DNA of 64,000 bases from Parasponia andersonii (lineage: Eukaryota; Streptophyta; Magnoliopsida; Rosales; Cannabaceae), in the NCBI GenBank assembly GCA_002914805.1, contig JXTB01000001.1:3261733-3325732 (forward strand), given 5' to 3'. Within the stretch, counting starts at the first letter, position 1, and each line of letters begins with the position of its first letter. Both the position numbers and the translations under genes were made by a program. Positions 1 through 10,900 of the stretch are shown here, piece after piece. The notes beneath the pieces were generated by a model. The model worked only from the letters and a program-made list of their open reading frames with translations. It was not told the origin of the DNA and did not search any database.

Positions 1-1436
1 TATATATTTAGCTTGTATATTGGGATGTGAGGAATGATAATATTATGGACATCATGCCAATTGATCACTTACCAAATCGTTAATACACCTAATTGATTTT
101 CTACTGAGGAAAACACATTTTTTTATCCAAAAAAAATTATAAACATATTAAATGACATTCACTAATTAAATAATAACATCTATTTGTCACATTACTTGGT
201 ATGAAAAGTTTAGTCGATAAATTGGAGCTGTAGCATCATTGAATCACGAAAGTAATTTTGAAAAAGTTGACTAGCATAATAATTAATAGGCTAAAATCAC
301 TACTGATTTATTCTAACCTGATTTGATTTTTCACATACCTTGCATTTAAAATGTCTAATTTTCAGGAAAATATTGGTCTTAAGTACCAATAAAACTAGAT
401 AACCAAGTGGTGTGTTTTTCTAATCCAATCATGCTGTAGTACAACATTGGTCCCAAACCTCAATCAACTCGAATAATCGAATTTTTACACCTTTATGGCT
501 TGGCTACTATGATGCTAAATTCCTAGAAAAAAGCTATTGGCATTAGATGTTTCGCATTAGATTCCTGATATTCCGTGATTTATGGCCCTGATTTGATTCT
601 TAACTCTTCATTTTCTTTCCTTCTTTGTTTTTTTTCCCCATGATAGAAAGGCCAAGCTCATATCATATGCCCTAATTGCCCATATTCGGGGCACCATCAT
701 TGCTAAAGCCTAACCCATCTTGATACCCAACAATAGGCCCCGATGCCATGTGCATCCTAGGGGAAATGGACTTACTAGTAGTCTTTTGGGTAAAATGACT
801 TTGAGAAATGTTAAGACTACTATTTCTTTTTACTGTCAAGTTTCATTATTTGGTAAGTAGAATCGATAATAATTTGTTATATTATTAAAAAATAATGAAA
901 GGATACCAAAAACTTAAAAAAGACTTGCATCATACGATATAACATCTATTTTAATTACATCTTACATTGAAAAGAGATCAGACCATCTAAGGTTATATGA
1001 CTAAAAAATATTCAACACTATATTATATACTTTTTTTTTTTTTTGGCAAATTCGTTATGTTCCTAGCATTACTTATTATTAAAAATGTGAGTATTTTAAT
1101 AGAATTTATACATTAAGCAATGTGATTGGAGAGTAATCCTAGTAATGAATGAGTTTTTGACTGAGTATTTTGTAGAATAACTCTTTTAATACTGTCGTTA
1201 TATAGTGACTAATAATAAAAAATATTTGTGGCCCGAAAAATATTTGTGGCCCTAGTAAAGTCATAATAGTTTCTGTATAGTGACTACCTAATTCAAAAAT
1301 AACAATGATACCACTAAAATTTTGAAAATTGATCTAAGACGTCATTTTGGTCCGAGTTACTCCTAGTTATATCCATTTCCCTAATCCTAAACTAATCCAA
1401 CAACCAAAAAAAAAAAAAAAAGAAACCTAATGAAGA
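1..1436. other. AT-rich intergenic, no gene seen
   Basis: No reading frame with a recognisable domain was found on either strand. The stretch is AT-rich with short A and T runs. A near-perfect 18-bp direct repeat (the word aatatttgtggccc occurs twice) sits at about 1221-1252. The missing last exon of the X8 gene on the minus strand might lie here, but I could not find a credible one. Confidence 0.6.
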
Positions 1437-2194
1437 TTACTGGTATAGTAAAAAATGCTTACTAGGATCTACTTCAGTAATAATGGCTGCTCCCTTGAAG
1501 TAACAAGAGCCTCCTTTGTTTTTAAATCTCTGGAAGTAACTGTTGAAGGCATAAGAAGCATGGTCTCTAACAGTGTTTGGTAAATAACAAGCTTGCTTCT
1601 CCTGAATCTTACTACAGTCTGCTCCTCCTTTCCCACATGCCCAGTCCATGGCTGCCTGCAACTCATCATCTGGGGTCTGTTCATCTGCTATGCACCATTG
1701 CTCAAATTCCCCTTCTACTATGTAACAACAACCAAAACAAAAAACAAAAAAACACCCAGAAAATTATCAACACTTAAAAGAGATTTAGCATCATATTTTG
1801 TCAACATCTTGGAAGAAAACACTTTAAAATGATTTACAAATTATGCTTATTTATGATAGACCAGGTCATTTCCTATGCCTCGCTATAATTTAACATATAC
1901 AACTTTGGTCATTAGAGTAATGAAAGGAAAAAAGAAACTTTAATGAGAATGCACATTAGAGTAAGCTATAAACCGAGAGCAAGTATCAGAGACTCCGATT
2001 ATTAGGATGATCTTTTTGATGTTCTGTTCCACACATTTTTGCAATGAAATGAACTTTTGAGAGTTTGTGTGTAGAACGATTTTAATGCTTATGGACTTAA
2101 AGCTAAAAAGGGTTGTTGTTGTTTTACCTGATTTCTGTGCAACTATTGAGATAAAGAGCAGAGCAAGCAATATCCTTAACATATAATTTGACAT
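1437..2194 (-). CDS. X8-domain (CBM43) secreted protein, callose-binding type; 3' end unresolved
   Basis: Exon 1 runs 2194-2128 and encodes a signal peptide (MSNYMLRILLALLFISIVAQ) ending at CAG|GTAAAA. The acceptor is AG at 1719-1718, and exon 2 starts at 1717, completing a Val codon split 1+2. Exon 2 encodes an X8 domain: EQWCIADEQTPDDEL, then ACGKGGADCSKI, the Cys-Tyr and Cys-Tyr-Phe positions, and FNSYFQRF. The conserved X8 cysteines and tryptophan are visible. X8 domains bind beta-1,3-glucan; small secreted X8 proteins include plasmodesmata callose-binding proteins, so a cell-wall or plasmodesmal role is inferred. Reading straight on gives a stop at 1437 soon after the DPS motif. A good donor (CCTA|GTAAGC, exon end 1463) suggests a further exon carrying the last Cys, which I did not find. 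It could therefore be a complete gene with a distant exon or a truncated copy. Confidence 0.75.
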
Positions 2195-4004
2195 CTTTTG
2201 ACAGAGAAACAGCGTTCACCAAATGACCAAATGGATGACCTATCCAGAGATGGACCTACACTTAGGCCTTAGTCTACACTTAGGCAAGGGTTAGGCTAGA
2301 CTTAGGAAAGGGGGCATATGCCTGGATTTTTGAAAATTTTATTTCTATATATATTATATATATTTATTGGGCACTAAGATAGTGTGTATTTTTTTTATCT
2401 ATATATAAATATTATTTTAACCGGTCAAAATTTATTATGCATAAATTATTATAGTAAAAAGTAAAAAAAAAAAATAAATGTGTATCTTTTCGTACCTTTT
2501 ATTAAAATCGTTGGATCATTTTTAGATAGTAACCCGATGGTTAAAAAAATATTTATTACGAAATGACATATATTTTATATTAAAATCCTTTCTTCTATAA
2601 ATTATTTTACTTTCATATTTTACTTCATTCAAAATTTTAATTTTAGCTATTTTGAGAATAAAAATTCTTTTTAAATGATATATAAATTAATACATAACAA
2701 TTTTTATAAATTATTTTATTGTATATTTCAATCAAAATCAAATTATATTGTACCTAATTCTCTAATCTTTAATAAATACCATCTATCTATTTTTATATTT
2801 TTTTTCTTTTATTCTCTTTATCTTTTTTATTTCTATTTTACTCTTCCCTAATTTCTATCAAAACTTGTTTGCTTAATTTATTATCAACAATTAACAATCT
2901 CATTATATAGTATTATATCATATTACGTTTAAAATTGAAAATAAATAAATAAATATTTGAGTAATTGGCAGAAAAAGTCTCAAAATTTTAATGTTTTTGG
3001 CATTTAGGTCCAAAATCATTATTTTTTGACATTTAAATTTACAATCTCTCATTTAACTTGTATTTTTTATGTTTTAATTTTGTACAGACTTTTTATATTA
3101 TGCCCCTGAAAAATAATCCCGTCACTAGACCTATCCAACTGAATAAGTCTCGTTGGATACAAACAGTCATGAGATGCTTTTATATATCTATATTTATGTA
3201 TACATATAGGGCATACATATATATATATATATATGGTGTAACAATCTCGTGAAAGGGCACTTTTCTCAACGTTGTTTTCCCCCCTCTCTATTTCAGCTTT
3301 TTTTTTTAATGTTTTAATTTAACTAAATGGATGAATGAATAAAATAAATTAATACAAAATGCAATTTATGAGATGATCCTACGTGTATGGCACATGAAGA
3401 TTCTGACAGTTAATGGGTTCCACTTAGGCCACCATAATCTAACACACAAGGGTATGAGACCAAGATTTAAAAACTGTAAAACGTTGTTTATCCAAGCTAG
3501 GAAAAGAGCTAAAAGGGTTTATTTTACTAGGCTTACGTAGAAGAGATCTAAAGCACAAATTAACTTTCACAATTGCAGACCAATGTCACTTTCTTTTTTG
3601 ATGGAAATGTCACTTCTACTTTGACACAATTTAATCAATCGAAAAACGAGAAGGGTAACGAGAAAGGTTGCAAGCAATGTTGCCTTTATCAGTAATTGAG
3701 TCAACTTTAATTTCTGTTCTTCTGTAAATAAAATAAATTCAATTACAGATTAACAGATTCGGTGATACATCTATTCTAAAACAATAATGCTAGGCACTAT
3801 CTCCCTTTATATCGCAATTTTATTATTGCATAAAATAATATGTAAATTATCATCATTTAATTAGTGAATATTATAAAATTTATTTATATTCTCACATGTC
3901 ACATTGACTCATTAAATAATGACAACCCTGTGTCACACAAAATTGTAATAAAAAATAAGTGAAATAAGAGGTAGGATCCTCAAAATTACTAGAAAAAAAA
4001 AAAA
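2195..4004. other. AT-rich intergenic
   Basis: This is the upstream flank of the X8 gene followed by AT-rich spacer. A (TA)n microsatellite lies at about 3214-3234. I see no coding sequence. The 3' untranslated part of the minus-strand AHK2-type gene probably ends somewhere between here and 4900, but no clear polyadenylation site could be chosen. Confidence 0.5.
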
Positions 4005-4088
4005 ATGCAATCAATAAACAAAGAAGACCAGCTCACGACAAAAAAAAAAAAAATGCAATCAATAAACAAAGAAGACCAGCTCACGACA
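4005..4088. repeat. 48-bp direct tandem duplication
   Basis: The word atgcaatcaataaac begins at 4005 and again at 4053, and about 36 following bases plus an A-run are repeated almost exactly. It lies downstream of the AHK2-type gene. It looks like a recent replication-slippage duplication next to a poly(A) tract. Confidence 0.85.
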
Positions 4089-4937
4089 ATCTCTATACGA
4101 TATTCAGAAAGGTAAATAATGTTTCCGCTCAGTATACTTCAAAGATATATCGGGTTACATCAGAATCATAGGTACAAAATAACAAATTACATACACTCTA
4201 CACCAATCTTTGACACAATGGCTCATTACAATGAGTAGATCACATAGGACGATATATGTCAAAACAGCCACAATGAACTATAACAGAGTGAAACCTCTCA
4301 AATCTTTCATCCTCGAAAGGATTTCGGTTCATCTAGTTGCATTCTACTATCTTTTCTTTATGGAGAATTGCAAAAAATATTAGAAAAAGGGTAGAGGGCA
4401 CAATTTACAGTTTACTAAAAGAATTGGGGACTATGTACTATGTACAGAAGACGCCGTTTCTCTAACTTTCCTCTGCAGTGATCATAACAATGCATAATGG
4501 ATGAAAACCAACTGGCCAATTATTCCATTGACCTCCGCCGTAACTGTGTCGACACTTGAATCCGATTGGTTATGACAAACACAATCCCGAAGAACTGTTG
4601 CGGACGGAACAAGTTTAAGAGACACCATGCCAATAAGAATGCAGCAGACATCTGAAGCAATGAGACAGGTGAAGCAGAAATCATTATGAGATATTTCGTG
4701 CACAAATGCATGTTGCCATACAAAACATCAACCAAGCCAAAGAGCATTGAGTACTTACTGTACAGGCTAAAACAAGAAGATGTGGCAGTGTCAGGCCCTC
4801 CTCCATTGCAGTTAGCCTACTTAGTTGGAGAGATGTAAAGCTCTAACTGCTCAAGCCAAATGTAGCATTGTGCAGATCAAGCGCTTGGCAGGACCACAAT
4901 GAACCACCAAATTCATGTTAGTTTAACACTCCCCTCT

Positions 4938-7900
4938 CTATTGACCAGACTCAAAGAAGCGTGCCACTGCTGAGTAAAGCTGCTCTTCTTCAAATGGCTT
5001 TGACACGTAATCATCCATTCCACACTTCATACACTCTTCATTCGAAGCCTGAATTACATCAGCTGTCATAGCCAAGATGGGAGTGTGCCAATAAGCCACA
5101 TTCCCAAACATCTCGCCTGATGCTTCTTTAGAAGCTATTTTCTCATTTACCTCGCTTTCCTTGCAGCGGATTCGCCAAGTTGCTTCAAACCTGTGTATTA
5201 AAGAAACCATGAGTACTCCAATATATAACACAAGGGCTTTCATGTAAACTTTGTCCCATCAATCACTTTTCTGATTCTTAACTTGAGCAGCATTTACAGT
5301 ACAATTTGTTATAATCCAATGACAAAAACAAGCAGAATTTTTTCAAACAAAAATACAGGTTTAAAAAACCGGGTAATATAGGATGATTTTTGGACTTATA
5401 CATTTCAAGTGAAGCCACCATGGAGTCTTCAATAAGCTGTCATACAGTTAACTAAATTGGATACCCATCTTTCAAGATTTTTTTATTTTCAATGACTTAG
5501 GCTTCTCCATGTACAAAGACTAGAAAGAAATTAAAGAAAAGAGAGCAGACAGATTGATTACCCATCCATTTCTGGCATTTGGAGATCCATGAAGCAAGCG
5601 TCAAAGTTGTGAGGTGGCTCAAGCTTTTCTAAAGCAGCCTTTCCACTCTCCACACAGGTAACAATAGCTCCATATTTCTTTAGAGCACCTTCTGCCACTC
5701 TTCTATTTACTATGTTGTCATCCACCACCAAAATTTTCCTCTCTCTCAGTAAAGTCCCAAGAGTTACTGGTTTCTTTCGGTTTATGAGCCTCTTCTTACC
5801 ATTTCCAAGGCCTTCTTGCAAGCAGGCAATTAAGACACTTAATCTAAGTGGCTTTGTCAGAACATTATAAACCACACCAGCAGATTTGAGCGCATTGCGC
5901 TCACCAGTACTAATTGAGGTAGTCAATAGAAAAATCTTCGGAGGGTTTACAAGGGATTCCAGCCTTTGCTCCCGTAGCAACTGACGAAATGTAAGACTAG
6001 TTTTGTTATCCCAAATATCTTTGTCAATGAGGACCATGGCAAAATGTGCGGAAGAAAAGCTGATAAAACAATGCATTAGTATCATCTAGAAAAAAATTAC
6101 TCAGATTTAAATATATTAACTAAAGTCAATACTTCAACTTCGTAATTTTATGAAAAGTACACAAATTTTCTATCACATGCATCATGATGATGATGATAAT
6201 GATGATAATCCATGGTGCAATGTTAGTAATACATAGTTAATTATCCTAAGAAAAACCTTGCTGATGCTACAAACAGCTATAGTAAAAGCTCTAAAACATT
6301 CAAATACTTCAGCAATATAAGTAGAATATTCATTTTTAATTTTACCAATGACAATTGAATCTTCGAATTTTCAATATATATTTCAAATTATGAAATATTA
6401 GTTATTTTGACTATCCTAGAAAGAGTAGAGTCTACCTGGTGTTGGAAGTACTTGATAGATGCGAACATGCTGACTCCATGCTTAAAGCTATATCCACAGA
6501 GATCCCCAGTCTCTCTAGATGGTATCTTGTGACTTCTGCTCGGATAGCTCTCTTATCTATTACTAATGCTCTTAGTCCTCGGAACTCTGAAACAGCTGGA
6601 TCATTTTGCTGCCACTTGGTGTCTAGAGAACTGGTGTCTCCTGTTCTTAAAGATCCAGTAAATGAAAAGGTACTGCCAGTGTTCTGTTCACTAACAAATC
6701 CTATTTCCCCACCCATGAGTTCAACCAAACATTTACTGATGCTCAATCCTATTCCAGTTCCACCATATGTTCTTGACGTGGAACTATCAGCCTGCACAAA
6801 AGGTGTGAAAATGCGAGTTTGTGCCTCTTGAGGAATTCCAACACCAGTGTCTTCAACTGTCACTAGTAATTTGATCCTATCAGATTCCTCTGCCACTGTG
6901 CTGCTCAAATTTTTGAAAAGTTCCCAGCTTTTCCATCTATGAACCACATGAGAACCACTCAACGTGTTGTACGTTTTGCTCGACTTCTCTCCAACTGAAT
7001 CTAAGCCCCGTTTAAGCACTTCGTCCATAGCATCAGGTGGACATTTTACTTCATCTGCCAGATGCACCGTGACGAATATATGTCCGTTGTCAGGGGTGAA
7101 CTGCAATTCATATGAGTCATTTCAGAGGATTATTGTCGCAGTTAAGATTTAAGATGGTAACTAATAATGCCATTGCATACAGTTCTAAATACAATCCCAC
7201 TAAGCCTGCTTTTCAGCAAAGTTTAAATACTGCACAGTCAAGGAGCTTGAGGACACACATAGTTGTGTTAGTAACATCAAAGACCGCAAAATCATTAATT
7301 TGTTTCATGATTTTCCAAAATGTTACTGCTGAATTATGTAACTTACAATTGTAATTATGTTTTACTTTATGGCATTATTAAGGAAAAATCATGAAACAAA
7401 TTTATGTAAAAATGTCCCAAGACTTGGTAAAAATTCATATATCTAGATGCAGTATGAGGAAACTCAGAAACTGTTCAAAATAATCGGGGATATAATTGGT
7501 GTGAGCTTATGACCATAAATGCAAGTCAACTGACATAGACAATGCAGCAGTAACATTTTGGAAAACTAGAATTCCATGGAAGAGACACCACATGTATGCT
7601 GTCCGATTACTTTCCTATCAAGTTACCCAAAATAAAACGAGTTATTAACCATTTTTTACCAATGGTTTAGTTGTCAAATTACTGGAGTAACAGGGGTTAT
7701 AAACTCCCACAATAAAGTAGATATGCATCAGTTGATTCCCATCAATTATGGGGCCCAATCCACAACATGGTCACAAATGCAGCTGACGCAAAGATTCTTT
7801 CATCTCAAATATAAGGGACTTCTACCCCATTATTTTCGGTGTATGAAACCAAAGAGGAAACATAAAACACACAAAGCAAGTGACAGAGTTATCACTGACC

Positions 7901-10900
7901 TTAATCGAATTTCCAACAAGATTAGTGATTATCTGCCGAAAACGTCCAGGATCACCAATGACAATTTCTGGCACACGATTTGAGACATAAACAGCCAACT
8001 TCTCGCACCCAAACCATAATTGTGTAAGAATTAATACAAAGTATAAACATCCACTGTATAACAGAAGAATGAACAAGGAAACTAAAATTTGAATTTTGTT
8101 TACCTCAATCCCCTTTCCATTAGATTTGCCAGAGAAGAGTGATAGAACGTTATCAAGTACTGAGCGCAAATCAAAAGGTACATCCTCAAGTTCGAGCCTG
8201 CCTGATTCTATTTTAGCCTGGTCAAGAACCTCATTTATCAGCCAAACCAGATCTTTCCCACTGGCATGAGCAGTCTGGGCATAGTCTTGTTGGGTTGCAT
8301 CAAGGTCGGTATCCATCAACATTTGCAGCATACCTGGAATGTAAGTGGAAGTTGTATCATTTACTTGGAAATTCGTAAAAGAGCAATTATTTTGCGATGA
8401 CTTTCAGTTTACCTAAAACTCCATTCATTGGTGTCCTGATCTCGTGGGAGACAGTTGCTAAAAACTACAAAAGACAGAAATTCAGAAAAAGGATTTTCAC
8501 AGGAGTATCAAGTTACTGCATATATAAGAAGAAACAAAAGACACTGCTTTAAATATGCAGGTATGAAATTCAAGATCCCTATGAAAAAGAGTTGTACTTT
8601 AGAGGAATCATAAATTGCTAAACACAAAAAGCAACCACCAACTGCGAAACTGAAAAAAGGAAAAGGAAAAGGGCACCTGAGATTTTGCCACATCTGCAGC
8701 TTCTGCACGAGCTTTAAGTTCCACCATCATCCGATAGTCTGCCTCCACTTTTGCTATTCGACTTATGGCTGCATAAAAGATGTGGCCTACTAGTAAGGTA
8801 ATGACAAGTACTCCAACTGATGCATTTATTGCCATCCAAGGTAAAGGAGGTTTCTGCTTGAACCTGTAACCAAATGTTTTAACATTTTGAGAGTGTAAAA
8901 CAGGAGATTCCACATCCTTTATACCAGATATATAGAGTTGGGAACGTGTTAGATCTAACCTGCAATGCATTTCATGCTTTCGAAGTGGATCTCCGAAATC
9001 AAGAGAGCTAATGTGCAAGAGACCAGTATCAGTGACATCAGTACCATACATGTTGATAGGAGCAGATGCACTAGTTGTATCATAAACATTGACAACAATT
9101 GTTTCCTTGCTGGCAAGTTGGTGCAGAAGCTTTTTAACAAGCGATGGGACATCATAAGATGCACCCAGGTAACTATTGGCAAAAGTGAGAGCCAGTTAGA
9201 ATCTCATCTTTTTGGGCATCTGATATACAGCGCAAAATATTTTATTGCAGTTGAATACAAAAGCCTGTCGACATAAACATAAAACTAAAAAATTTCAGCT
9301 TTGAAATAAATAGTACCCCACAGTAGCTTCAATGCGTTGCTCTTCTGTAGCATCTGGCGGCAGTTCAGTGTTGTAGACTGCAAAAGTAAGTACTACACCC
9401 AGGTTATTTGACTTCAATAGCTTAAAAGGAGATGTAAGGACTCCTTTTCCAGTTGCTCTTGCGCGCAAGATGTTCTCACGGTCTTCCTATATAATGATAA
9501 TATTAGCAATTTAGCACAATCAGGAAATCTAATGATCACTGGCACAAATATGCAGACACAAGGGTGGACGACCAGTAATACTATCCCCTTTATAAGAACA
9601 TTATCAAACATGGAAAAGTTTGTTCCTTTTATTCTGTTGAACATTATCAAACATGGAAAAGTTTGTTCCTTTTATTCTGTTGAAAGCCCAGACACATTGC
9701 CAAAGTAACAGAAACAACAGGATACTAATAATGGCGCTCTAAAATCACATCTTACTGACATCATTTTGCAGAATTCCTCATTTAATATTCTCATTTAAAC
9801 AATTGAGCATCCTATCTCGCAGATGCAATAAAGTGTACAATTTCAAGCACTTTTCAATTTATCAATATATTTAGTCGGTGAAATATGCTCTATTAACTAG
9901 TCCAATTTGAGCTTATATAAGAAACTAGCCAGTCCCAAATGTAGTCTTAGAGTTTACTCTAAGTATTACATTCCTTAAATTGTAACTAATACTATTCTAG
10001 TAGTTAAAGAAAGCAAATTTTTCCTCAATTATTGTTTCCATGATATCCACCTAAATGAGGCCAACATAATAATCAAGATTCATGGTGCTGAGTGCATCAA
10101 TGAAAGGAATAGTACATTTGAAACTGAAAGTTAACAAGGCATACCTTTCCAGACATCATGTCAATAGATACAATGTGTGAAACAGTTTCTTGAGAAAATA
10201 TAACAGGTGCATATTCATCCTGAACAGGTGCAGGATCCAAATTTTCCGGAATACAATCTTGTACCAGAGTCTGGTCCTCAGTCTCCATTTTCTTTATTGT
10301 CCATCCATGGTGCCTCTCGAACAGTTCCCTCTCTGAGTGAAGGACTTTCAAAGCATATGCGACACCACTAGTAAGTGGCCTCTCAAAAGATGTTCTCTCT
10401 GTATATTCCCCAAATGTTTTCTGCCGAACAAATGATATCATTAGCATATACAACATAATCAATTGAATTACACTACAGTTGTGGGTTGTTGTTAAAATCT
10501 TGTTTCCACCTACCCACCGGGTGTAACAAAAAAAAAAGCCCAATGCTATAGGTTTTCTCATAATTCCACAGTACATTTAAGTGCATCATATAAGGGCTCA
10601 GAACTCTCATATGATAAGCCCTCAAAGTGTAGATCCTGTGTAATATTCAAGTAAATACAGATACCTAGAAATTGAGTGGATACTGTTAACTAATTTGTTC
10701 ACATACTTGCCTTTTAAACTTTACCACAAGGAAATTGTTTACATGAATTAAGGGGCTGATTTTTTGCATGTGTTTCATGGGCGGGGGCAGCATGTCTAAT
10801 AACAACTGTGTTGGTTTTTCAAATAATTTTGGACAAACAAAAACGTAATTCCAATATGTAGTTGTAATAAAAGTAAAACCCACGTGCATAACCAACATCA

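Noticed and set aside
4482..4747. Open frames next to the end of the AHK2-type gene
   Set aside because: They lie downstream of the conserved receiver-domain stop and have no matching family sequence; treated as 3' untranslated or flanking DNA.
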